Of a stretch of DNA of 43,898 nt, positions 28,667 to 36,809 are shown one piece after another (the stretch's first letter is position 1; the number at the start of each line of letters is the position of its first letter). Under the pieces are notes generated by a model. It saw only the letters and a program-made list of their open reading frames with translations, had not been told where the DNA came from and searched no databases. The DNA comes from Verrucomicrobiia bacterium (GTDB lineage Bacteria > Verrucomicrobiota > Verrucomicrobiia > Opitutales > Opitutaceae). Location of the stretch: NCBI GenBank assembly GCA_011525695.1, contig WYBX01000135.1, positions 1 to 43,898 on the forward strand, given 5' to 3'. The translations under genes and the position numbers were made by a program.

Positions 28667-31600
28667 ATGAATCTCGCCCGCCCCTTTGTCCGCCGGCCGG
28701 TCACCAGCTGCCTGATGGCGCTGGCGCTCGTGCTCCTGGGCGCGCTGGCGTACGGGCTGCTTCCGGTGGCGCCCTTGCCGCAGGTGGACTTCCCCACCAT
28801 TCGCGTGAGCGCGTCGCTGCCGGGCGCCAGTCCCGAGACGATCGCCTCGAGCGTGGCCACGCCGCTCGAGCGCGCATTCGGAAGCATCGCGGGCGTGACG
28901 GGTATCCGGTCCGACAGCCGGCAGGGGGCGACGAGCATCACCCTGGAGTTCGAGTTGGACCGCGACATCGATGCGGCGGCGCGGGATGTGCAGGCTGCGA
29001 TCAACGCGGCGCGCGGGCAGCTGCCGTCGGGAATGCCCGGGAATCCGTCGTATCGGAAGGTCAACCCGTCGCAGGCGCCGATCATGGCGTTGGCGCTGAG
29101 TTCGCCGAACCTCGCGCCCGGGGTGCTGTATGATCTGGCGGCGACGATCCTGGCCCAAAAGCTCGCGCAGGTGCCGGGAGTGGGGGAGGTGTCGGTGGGC
29201 GGCAGCTCGCTGCCGGCGGTCCGGGTGCAGCTGAACCCGCATGCGCTCGCGCACCATGGCATCACGCTCGACGAGGTCCGCCAGGCGATCAACGCGACCA
29301 ACTCGCTGGGGCCGCGCGGTGCGATCGAGCAAGGGGATCGCAAGTGGCAGATCCAGATCAGCGATCAGCTTCGACGCGCGGAAGAGTACCTGCCGCTCAT
29401 CGTCCGCTACCGCGACGGGGCGCCGGTGAGGCTGGGGGACATCGCCAAGGTGACGGATTCGGTGGAGGATCGCTACAGCAGCGGATTTCACAACGACCGG
29501 CCCGCCGTGCTGCTCATGATCAGCCGGCAGCCCGGAGCAAACATCATTGCCACGATCGATGCGATCAATGCACAGATGCCGGGGTTGCGGGCCCTGCTGC
29601 CCGCCGATGCGGACCTCGCGGTGGTCATGGATCGATCGCCCGGGATCCGGGCCACGCTGTTCCATTCGCAGCGGACGCTGCTGATTGCGGCGAGCCTCGT
29701 GGTGATGGTGGTCTTCCTTTTCCTGGGCAGCGCGCGCGCCGCGGTGATTCCGAGCCTGGCGATTCCCGTCTGCCTGATTGGCACCTTCTCGCTGATGTAC
29801 GTGAACGGGTTCTCGCTGAATAACCTTTCGCTGATGGCGCTGATCGTGGCCGCTGGCCTGGTGGTGGACGATGCGATCGTGGTGCTGGAGAACATCTCGC
29901 GGCACATCGAGCGCGGCCTTTCCCCCTTTCGCGCAGCCATCAAGGGGGGCGGCGAAGTCGGATTCACGCTGCTGGCGATGAACCTGTCGCTGGTCGCGGT
30001 GTTCGTCTCGATCCTGTTCATGGGCGGGCTGATTGAGCGGCTCTTCCGTGAGTTCTCGCTCACGCTGGCCTCGGCGATCTTCGTTTCGCTGGTGGTCTCG
30101 CTGACGCTCACGCCCAGCCTCTGTGCCCGCGTGCTGCAGTCGCGTCACCGGCGCAAGGCGGGCTGGCTGCAACGCACGAGCGAGCGGACCTTCGGCGCGC
30201 TGAAGGCCTTCTACGCCCGGACGCTCGGCGCGGTCCTGCGCCATCCGGTGCTCACGATGGTCATCCTGACGGGATCGATCGCGCTCAACCTCTCGCTGTA
30301 TGTGACCATCCCCAAGGGTTTCCTGCCGCGGCAGGACACCGGGCAGCTGATGGGATTTGTCCGCGGTGACGACGGCTTCTCCTTCCAGGTGATGCAGCCG
30401 AAGATTGAGACCTTCCGGCGGATCGTGATGGAGGACCCGGCGGTACACGACGTCATCGGCAGCTCCGGAGGGTCCACGGGGACCAGCAATTCGCGGATGC
30501 TGATCCGGCTGAAGCCGCTGGAGGAGCGCGGCGTGTCGGCGCAGGAGGTGGTGGATCGGATCCGGCTGCAGTCGCCGCCGGTCCCCGGTGGCGGGCTGTA
30601 CCTGGGGGTGTCGCAGGACATCGACATGCCCCGGACCTCCGACGAGGGGTCCTATGATTTCGCGCTGATGACCGGGGATCTGGCGCTGCTGCGCGAGTGG
30701 GCCCCCAAGGTGGCGCGAGCGTTGCAGGAACTGCCGCAGCTCGTGGACGTGAGCACCATTTCCGATGGCGGCGCCAAACAGGTGAGGCTGCACATTGATC
30801 GCGAGGCCGCGCGGCGGCTCGGCGTCGACATGCGGATGGTCACGCAGATGCTGAACAGTTCCTTCAGCCAGCGACAGGTGTCGACCCTGTACGAAAGCCT
30901 CAACCAGTACCGGGTGGTGATGGAGTTGGAGCCGCAGTACACGGAAGATCCGATCGTGCTGGACCAGCTGCAGGTGATCGGAAGAAACGGCGAGCGGGTG
31001 CCGCTGTCGGCATTCGCGTGGTACGATTACGCGCTGATCGACGATCGGGTGAGACGGCAGGATCAGTTTGCCGCGCAGACCATCGGCTTCTCGCTTGCGC
31101 CGGGCGTGTCGCTGGAGGAGGCGCTGGAGGCGATCGACGCCGCGATGGCGGGGATCATGCTGCCGACGGAAATCCAGGCGCGGCTGGGCGGGACGGCCCA
31201 GACCTTCCAGCGGACCCTGCAGGATCAGCCGCTGCTGATCCTGGGCGTCCTGGCGGTAGTGTATCTGGTGCTCGGCATCCTGTACGAGAGCACGGTGCAC
31301 CCGCTGACCATCCTTTCAACGCTGCCGTCGGCGGGGCTCGGGGCGTTGCTCGCGCTGCGGCTGACCGGCACCGAGTTCACGCTGATCGCGCTCCTCGGCC
31401 TCTTCCTGCTGATCGGCATCGTGATGAAGAATGCGATCCTGATGATCGATTTTGCGATCTCGGCGGAGCGAGGCGCGGGGCTGTCGACCCATGATGCGAT
31501 TTACGAGGCGGCGCAGCTGCGGTTGCGGCCCATCATGATGACCAATCTCTCGGCGGTGCTGGGGGCGCTGCCGCTGGTGTTGGCGACCGGCGAGGGCGTG

Positions 31601-31780
31601 GAAATGCGGCGGCCGCTCGGGCTGGCGATCGTGGGCGGGCTGGTGGTCAGCCAGATTCTCACGCTGTACACCGTGCCGGTGGTGTATCTCTGGATGGGCC
31701 GGCTGCGCTTGCGGGTGCTGCGCCGGTGGGCCGACCGCGCCCAGCCCGCGCCCGGGGCAGCCCGCCCGCTGGCGGAGTGA
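28667..31780 (+). CDS. RND efflux pump subunit, MdtC-like
   Basis: A 1037-residue paralogue of the preceding pump, with the same 12-TM layout. TM4 carries GLVVDDAIVVLENISR and TM10 carries LLIGIVMKNAILMIDF. Two adjacent pump genes behind one adaptor are the MdtABC arrangement, where the two subunits form a mixed trimer. No TolC-type outer-membrane channel gene and no two-component regulator are adjacent, so a channel must be encoded elsewhere. The gene converges on the ceramidase-like gene across a repeat-filled gap. Confidence 0.95.
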   Translation: MNLARPFVRRPVTSCLMALALVLLGALAYGLLPVAPLPQVDFPTIRVSASLPGASPETIASSVATPLERAFGSIAGVTGIRSDSRQGATSITLEFELDRDIDAAARDVQAAINAARGQLPSGMPGNPSYRKVNPSQAPIMALALSSPNLAPGVLYDLAATILAQKLAQVPGVGEVSVGGSSLPAVRVQLNPHALAHHGITLDEVRQAINATNSLGPRGAIEQGDRKWQIQISDQLRRAEEYLPLIVRYRDGAPVRLGDIAKVTDSVEDRYSSGFHNDRPAVLLMISRQPGANIIATIDAINAQMPGLRALLPADADLAVVMDRSPGIRATLFHSQRTLLIAASLVVMVVFLFLGSARAAVIPSLAIPVCLIGTFSLMYVNGFSLNNLSLMALIVAAGLVVDDAIVVLENISRHIERGLSPFRAAIKGGGEVGFTLLAMNLSLVAVFVSILFMGGLIERLFREFSLTLASAIFVSLVVSLTLTPSLCARVLQSRHRRKAGWLQRTSERTFGALKAFYARTLGAVLRHPVLTMVILTGSIALNLSLYVTIPKGFLPRQDTGQLMGFVRGDDGFSFQVMQPKIETFRRIVMEDPAVHDVIGSSGGSTGTSNSRMLIRLKPLEERGVSAQEVVDRIRLQSPPVPGGGLYLGVSQDIDMPRTSDEGSYDFALMTGDLALLREWAPKVARALQELPQLVDVSTISDGGAKQVRLHIDREAARRLGVDMRMVTQMLNSSFSQRQVSTLYESLNQYRVVMELEPQYTEDPIVLDQLQVIGRNGERVPLSAFAWYDYALIDDRVRRQDQFAAQTIGFSLAPGVSLEEALEAIDAAMAGIMLPTEIQARLGGTAQTFQRTLQDQPLLILGVLAVVYLVLGILYESTVHPLTILSTLPSAGLGALLALRLTGTEFTLIALLGLFLLIGIVMKNAILMIDFAISAERGAGLSTHDAIYEAAQLRLRPIMMTNLSAVLGALPLVLATGEGVEMRRPLGLAIVGGLVVSQILTLYTVPVVYLWMGRLRLRVLRRWADRAQPAPGAARPLAE

Positions 31781-31865
31781 CGGCCGTTCGTTGGAGGCGA
31801 GGAGGCCGATGGCACGTGGTCCGCGCGCCGTGGACTCCAGAGCAGTGGGTTCCCGGGCGGCGCTG

Positions 31866-31903
31866 AGCCACTCATATGCCATGATCATGTTACATGAGTG
31901 GTT
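31866..31903. repeat. 38-bp TGATCA palindrome, copy 4 (second subfamily)
   Basis: Left arm AGCCACTCATATGCCA, central TGATCA, right arm TGTTACATGAGTGGTT. Length and centre match copies 1-3, but the arms are different. Confidence 0.85.
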
Positions 31904-31942
31904 GTGTCGCGGTTGCCGGGCGCAGGTGCCCGGAAGGTTCTG

Positions 31943-31980
31943 AACCACTCATATACCATGATCATGGTGCATGACTGGTT
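31943..31980. repeat. 38-bp TGATCA palindrome, copy 5 (second subfamily)
   Basis: Left arm AACCACTCATATACCA, central TGATCA, right arm TGGTGCATGACTGGTT. Same orientation as copy 4, 77 bp away. Confidence 0.85.
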
Positions 31981-32012
31981 CCGGCGCGGTTCCAGCCGAT
32001 CCCGGAGCGGGC

Positions 32013-32117
32013 AGATTTTTCGTGTATTCTCCGCCCCGGCGGCGCGAGCTCGTTCCCCCGCTGCGCTCACCGCCCAGGAGCTTTGCTCGGCAATGCCAAG
32101 GAACCGGGTTTGGCTGG
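32013..32117 (+). repeat. 105-bp direct repeat, copy A
   Basis: Shares TTCGTGTATTCTCC-type start, CCCCGGCGGCGCGAGCTCG core and a CTCGGCAAT hairpin region with copy B at 36702-36806, in the same orientation. It ends 5 bp before the stop codon of the ceramidase-like gene. Confidence 0.85.
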
Positions 32118-32122
32118 AGCAG

Positions 32123-33574
32123 CTATCGCACTCGCTCCAGCAGTTCCATGATCTTCGTGACGATCCGGCGGGAGGACTCCGGCTCCACGCGGTTCGTGCC
32201 CAGCCAGGTTTCGTACCCGCCGAGCTCATGCTGTTCGGGCGTTGGGAGGTAACCATAGCCGCCGTTCGCGAGCTCGATCGTGAAGGTGTCGGCGAACGGG
32301 CTGCGCTGTTTGATCTCCAGGCCCGTCTCCGTAAACGTCTCGAAGGGGATCGCCGCGATCCCAAGCCCGCCAATCCGAAAAGCCTGGAGCACGACTGCGA
32401 CCGTCTCGGGCCAGTCCTTCGCGGCGAGCGTCCGCTCGGCATAGGTGACCTCATGGCGGTGGATCGGCGACACGGTCGCCGGCCGGGCCAGCACGCGCCG
32501 GGCGTTATCCAGCATTTCCGGAGTGACCCGGCGGGTCCTTAGCTCGAGTTCGGCCGCCGCGGCCTGCAGTTCAACCCAGTCCTGGTATTCGAGCGTGCGG
32601 TACACCCTTGCGACCTCCTGTGCCACATCGCCGGCAACCCGGCGGACCTGCTCGAACGGCGCCAGCCGCTGCGCGGGTCCCTTCACATCGATATTGTTGA
32701 CGTCGCCGCACGGGCCATTCGCGAGGATTCCGACGAACGGCGGATCCAGCCGATCCGCGCCAATCAGCTCCTGAATCCGATCGCAGAATACACCGAAGTA
32801 GTCCGCAGAGATGGTGTCCGCCCCGACGTTTCCGACATAGTGCAGCCAGTAGTTTGCCAGCAGCGCAATCGGCCGGCCGTCCTTCGATTGCACGGCAACA
32901 AAGCAGACCTCGGGATTGGTGGGCCCCGCGGGCTCGAGCAGATCGGGCCGCCGGCCTGGATTCATGACCGCGCGATCCTGGCCGCCGAAGGGGTTGACCG
33001 CGGTGGCGCCGTCCTTCAGCAGCCAGCGGCGGTTGAAGACGTGCTGCGGCACCTGGCCGGCACCCCAGCCAATCCGGGCGGGCTCGAGATTGTTCACCGC
33101 GCGACGCACCCCGTCGGCGATCCGGCCGGCCAGGAAACGCTGGTAATCGTCAAGCGGCCGCCCGAAGACGAACGCGTTTTCGCCGCGCGCGCTCGGACCG
33201 GAATGGGTGTGCGTCGCGGACATCATCTGGTGGGACGCGGGGATGCCCGTCGCCTCCTCCACCCGGCGCTTCGCCTCGTCAAACACCTCCCGGCTGATCG
33301 AGAGATTATCGACGACCACCATGACCAGCCGCGTGAGCCCGTCGTCCAGGACAAGGCAGCGGGCATGCAATTCGTCATGGACATGCCGGGAGGGAGGGGT
33401 TCCCCAGCCGCCATGGATGGTCGTTCCGAGAGCCGGGGTGACATTGCTGGTGGCGGCGCCGGCGCGGAAGATCCGTGGGGAGGCTTCCGAAGGTTGGGCC
33501 GCACGCGTGGACGACAGGGTGCACGCGAGCACGAGACAATACGCCGCGCGGAAGAGGAAGGTTCGGTTGATCAT
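32123..33574 (-). CDS. Neutral/alkaline ceramidase-like exported hydrolase
   Basis: A 483-residue protein with a signal peptide (1-25). The N-terminal region matches the neutral/alkaline non-lysosomal ceramidase family: VTPALGTTIHGGWG (about 45-58), then a DN-containing strand, and the metal-type segment SATHTHSGPS (119-128). It lacks the long C-terminal domain of true ceramidases, like many Planctomycetes/Verrucomicrobia homologues with unknown substrate. Its ATG follows the stop of the PVC cytochrome gene by 25 bp on the same strand, so the two are one operon. Confidence 0.82.
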   Translation of the reverse strand: MINRTFLFRAAYCLVLACTLSSTRAAQPSEASPRIFRAGAATSNVTPALGTTIHGGWGTPPSRHVHDELHARCLVLDDGLTRLVMVVVDNLSISREVFDEAKRRVEEATGIPASHQMMSATHTHSGPSARGENAFVFGRPLDDYQRFLAGRIADGVRRAVNNLEPARIGWGAGQVPQHVFNRRWLLKDGATAVNPFGGQDRAVMNPGRRPDLLEPAGPTNPEVCFVAVQSKDGRPIALLANYWLHYVGNVGADTISADYFGVFCDRIQELIGADRLDPPFVGILANGPCGDVNNIDVKGPAQRLAPFEQVRRVAGDVAQEVARVYRTLEYQDWVELQAAAAELELRTRRVTPEMLDNARRVLARPATVSPIHRHEVTYAERTLAAKDWPETVAVVLQAFRIGGLGIAAIPFETFTETGLEIKQRSPFADTFTIELANGGYGYLPTPEQHELGGYETWLGTNRVEPESSRRIVTKIMELLERVR

Positions 33575-33599
33575 GGCGGAGGGAAATCGGGGGTTGGGC

Positions 33600-36500
33600 T
33601 CATGGGACCTCCGGAGGTTGCTTCAGATACGCGACGAGATCGGCCAGCTCGGCGCGCGTCATGGATTGCTCGAGACCGTCCGGCATAAGCGAGGCGCCGG
33701 TTGTGACGAGCGAGCGAACGACGGATCGCAGGATGGTCTCCTCATTTCCCGACGCCATGCGCACGGTGAGGCTCGAATCCGTCTCCGCGGTCACGCTGCC
33801 CGAGAGGGTGCGGCCGTCTGCAGTGGTGAGCGTAGCGAGCTGATAGTCGGGCGCGACCTCGTAGTTTGGCACCAGGATGTGGAGCAGCAGTGCGTCGGCG
33901 GGCTGATGGCGCAGGCCGGTGAGATCGGGCCCCACCTTTCCGCCGCGGCTGCCATAGGTGTGACAGGCCGAGCACACCCGGGAAAACACGGCCGCCCCGC
34001 GCGCGGGCACGCCGGGGAGGCGCAGGACGTCGCGATATTCCCGGTACACCTTCATGCGGTCGCCGGCTTCAAGATGCGCGAAGGCGGCCTCCGCCTGCTT
34101 CCGTATGGCGGGCTGGGCATGCTTCAGCAGCTGCCCGCGCCGCAGCGAGGAGATGTCCACGGGGGCAACTGTGCCCGCCCGGATGGCCGCAAAGAGCGTT
34201 TCGATCATCGGTGGCTGGGAGCAGAGGACGCCGAGCACCGCCTCCCGCAACTGCGGCGTGTAGTGTTCCCAGCGTTGAGGCTGCACCAGCCACTCCGCTC
34301 CGCGCGCATGCCCGAGCCGCTCGACGGCACGCACCGCTTGAAGCTGGAGGTCGGCGTCCACCCGCGAGTCGATCAAACGCCCGACGATTGGTTCCAGACT
34401 GGGGAGATCGGTGTAGCCGAGGAGCGCGACGGCGGCGGACCGAATCTGCGGCTCCGCCGTGTCGTCGGCGGCCAGTTGCTGTGCGCGGGCCAGAAACCGG
34501 TCCAGTGCCGCCCGCCCGGCCGGCGTCTCAATTCCGAAGAGCTCGGCCAGGGATCGTTTGTGGTCCCGCTTGCGCGCCGCTGCCGGCAGCCCCTCGGCGA
34601 GTCCCAGCACGGCACGCAATCTCCATCCGAAACCTTCCTGTCCGGCGAGCATCTGCGTCACGAAGCGCCAGCGGTCCGCCATGGTACCGCCCGTGCCCAG
34701 CACCCGGCCGAGCTGCTCCATGACCGGTGCAATCGCCGGACCGGTCTCGGCGCCTGCCATCGAGACTGCGCGCAGGAATTCCGGCATTCGCGAACCGATG
34801 CCGCTGAACACGGCGGCCCGGCTCCACGGGTCATCGCCGTCGCGCAGAGCAATCCTGGCCAAAGCATCCGCCGCCCGGGGATCCTCGCGATTGCCAAGCC
34901 ACAACGCGGTGACGAATCGCACGCGGGGATCCGGGTCGTCGGCGAGTTCGAACAACCGCCGGGAGGTCTCCGCGCCACCGGGCAAATCCTCCGCGACGAG
35001 CACGGCCTGTTCGCGCACGCGCGGGTCGGGGTCGCGCAGCGCCGCCGCCAGGGTCGCGCCCGCGGGTCCGCCCAGCCGGCGGAGCACCCACAGTGCGGCC
35101 GCCCTGGATTCGGGTCGTGGCGCCGCGCGCGCCACGCGATCCAGCAGCGGGACAGCCGCCGGATCGCGGCGCTCCCACAGGACGCGTCGCGCCCGCTCGC
35201 GCCACCAGACATCGGCCGATTCCAGCTCGCGCACGACCCCGGCCACCTCCTCCGCCGCCGGAGGGCGCGAGGGCTGCTTGTCCGCCGATCGGATCCGATA
35301 GATCCTGCCGGTGGTTCCCTTTCCGCCACCGAAGTCGAGCACGCCCCGCATTTCCTCCGGCACGTATTGCGGGTGGTCGATTTCGCGGCGATGCATGTCG
35401 GCCACATACAGTGCGCCGTCCGGGCCGCCGGCGAGGAAGACAGGGCGGAACCAGACGTCGCGGGAGGCGAGGAACTCGCGGCCGGTGTAGGGCGGCTCGG
35501 AGCGAAACGAGGTCCCCTCAGGCCGCAGCACCTGCCGCTGGATGAGGTTTTGGACGGACTCGCAGACGAAGAGGTTGCCGGCGTGCTCCGCGGAGAGGGC
35601 TGTGCCGCCGAAGAGCAGGGGTGAGCATGCCGACGTGAAGGTTCCCGCATGCGGAGTGCTCATAAGCCGGGGCATGAAATCGGCGGTGACGGTGGCCTGG
35701 CTGATCCGGTACACCTTCGCATCCGCGCCACTGCGAGCGACGTCCTGCATCACGTTTGAAACCGCCAGGTGCGGGTTGCGCGCGAGATGCCACGGTTCGA
35801 GCACGACGTGGCGCAGCGGATCACGATTCGACGAGGTGAACCGGCGGCCAAAGGCGTCGAATGTCAGTCCAAACTGTCCCTGGCCGCCGACCGCCTCGTA
35901 TTCATAGGTGTCCGGATCGAAGCGGCCGTCGGAGGTCGAAAACGGCGTCGCCGGCCGGGCCGGGAACAGCGGTGAGGACACGGCGCCGCCCGCACGGCCT
36001 CCCGCGACATAAATCATCCCATCCCATCCGAGCGTCGGATGGCTCACCCGCAACTGCGTGGTCTTGCTCGTGTCGAAACCCGTGAGCACGACGCGGCGGC
36101 GATCGGCGACGCCGTCGCTATTGGTATCCTCGAGATGGAGGATGTCGGGTGCATCCGTGACGAAGATCCCGTTTCGCCAGATTGCGACTCCGTTGGGGTA
36201 ATGAAGATCGCGCGCGAATTCGTGGCGGCGATCGAAGCGCCCGTCGCCATCGGTGTCGTCGAGCAGCGCGATGCGTCCCTCGGCGCTGGCGGGACGCCTT
36301 CCGTCGATGGGATCCGGGTAGCCGCGAGCCTCCACCACGTAGAGCCTGCCCTGGTCATCGAACGCGAACGCGACGGGGTCGATGACGAGCGGCTCCGCGG
36401 CCACGAGTTCGATGCGCAGCCCCGGCTCGAGTTGGAAGGTGTCGAGTGCCGCGGCGGGTGGGAGGTAGGGCGGGCGTCCGGCCGCAGCCGCGGCTGCCGG

Positions 36501-36662
36501 CGTGCTTGCGGCGGTGAGGGCTGCGAGGAAGAACGGAGCGAGCGGCGAAAGCCACCGGTCGCGGCCCTGCCCGGGGGAGAGGGAGGCGCCTGCGTCGTCC
36601 GGGCGCTGGACTCCGGGGGCAAGCCGGAGGGGAGCCGCGCGCAAAGTGCCGAGATCGAACAT
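33600..36662 (-). CDS. PVC-type membrane-bound dehydrogenase/cytochrome protein
   Basis: A 1020-residue exported protein. A hydrophobic segment at 37-62 serves as signal or anchor. The N-terminal half is a glucose-dehydrogenase-like beta-propeller of the Planctomycetes/Verrucomicrobia 'Piru_Ver' type, with GRLYVVEARGYPDP and DGDGRFDRRHEF. The middle is built of HEAT-like helical repeats (about 480-850, with DPDPRVREQAVLVAEDL). The C-terminal domain is a c-type cytochrome with haem site CSACH at 897-901 and Met993 as a likely axial ligand. It likely oxidises a sugar-type substrate and passes electrons to haem; the substrate is unknown. In-frame upstream residues before the hydrophobic segment look atypical, so the start is uncertain. 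Confidence 0.9.
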   Translation of the reverse strand: MFDLGTLRAAPLRLAPGVQRPDDAGASLSPGQGRDRWLSPLAPFFLAALTAASTPAAAAAAGRPPYLPPAAALDTFQLEPGLRIELVAAEPLVIDPVAFAFDDQGRLYVVEARGYPDPIDGRRPASAEGRIALLDDTDGDGRFDRRHEFARDLHYPNGVAIWRNGIFVTDAPDILHLEDTNSDGVADRRRVVLTGFDTSKTTQLRVSHPTLGWDGMIYVAGGRAGGAVSSPLFPARPATPFSTSDGRFDPDTYEYEAVGGQGQFGLTFDAFGRRFTSSNRDPLRHVVLEPWHLARNPHLAVSNVMQDVARSGADAKVYRISQATVTADFMPRLMSTPHAGTFTSACSPLLFGGTALSAEHAGNLFVCESVQNLIQRQVLRPEGTSFRSEPPYTGREFLASRDVWFRPVFLAGGPDGALYVADMHRREIDHPQYVPEEMRGVLDFGGGKGTTGRIYRIRSADKQPSRPPAAEEVAGVVRELESADVWWRERARRVLWERRDPAAVPLLDRVARAAPRPESRAAALWVLRRLGGPAGATLAAALRDPDPRVREQAVLVAEDLPGGAETSRRLFELADDPDPRVRFVTALWLGNREDPRAADALARIALRDGDDPWSRAAVFSGIGSRMPEFLRAVSMAGAETGPAIAPVMEQLGRVLGTGGTMADRWRFVTQMLAGQEGFGWRLRAVLGLAEGLPAAARKRDHKRSLAELFGIETPAGRAALDRFLARAQQLAADDTAEPQIRSAAVALLGYTDLPSLEPIVGRLIDSRVDADLQLQAVRAVERLGHARGAEWLVQPQRWEHYTPQLREAVLGVLCSQPPMIETLFAAIRAGTVAPVDISSLRRGQLLKHAQPAIRKQAEAAFAHLEAGDRMKVYREYRDVLRLPGVPARGAAVFSRVCSACHTYGSRGGKVGPDLTGLRHQPADALLLHILVPNYEVAPDYQLATLTTADGRTLSGSVTAETDSSLTVRMASGNEETILRSVVRSLVTTGASLMPDGLEQSMTRAELADLVAYLKQPPEVP

Positions 36663-36701
36663 GGGGTGGGGGGAAGACTGGGAGTGCGAGCATCCTTGTC
36701 G

Positions 36702-36806
36702 AGATTTTCCGTGTATTCTCCGCCCCGGCGGCGCGAGCTCGTTCCCCCGCTGGGCTCGTTGCCCAGGAACTTTCTCGGCAATCCGAGGAATCCCGGTTTT
36801 GCTGGG
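36702..36806 (+). repeat. 105-bp direct repeat, copy B
   Basis: Copy of 32013-32117 with about 15-20 percent differences by eye. Within it, CTCGG and CCGAG pair around CAAT. It sits directly upstream of the GH2 start codon. Confidence 0.85.
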
Positions 36807-36809
36807 TGC

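Larger units (their letters stand above)
31781..32122. other. Repeat-filled convergent intergenic region
   Basis: This gap between two convergent genes holds two 38-bp palindromes (31866-31903, 31943-31980) and the 105-bp repeat A (32013-32117). I see no gene. Confidence 0.75.

Noticed and set aside
28646..31300. 884-codon minus-strand open frame opposite the MdtC-like gene
   Set aside because: Arg/Gln/His-rich antisense shadow of a clearly recognised RND pump.
36039..36809. Open upstream extension of the GH2 frame
   Set aside because: Lies opposite the PVC cytochrome gene and across repeat B; the signal peptide begins at ATG 36810.
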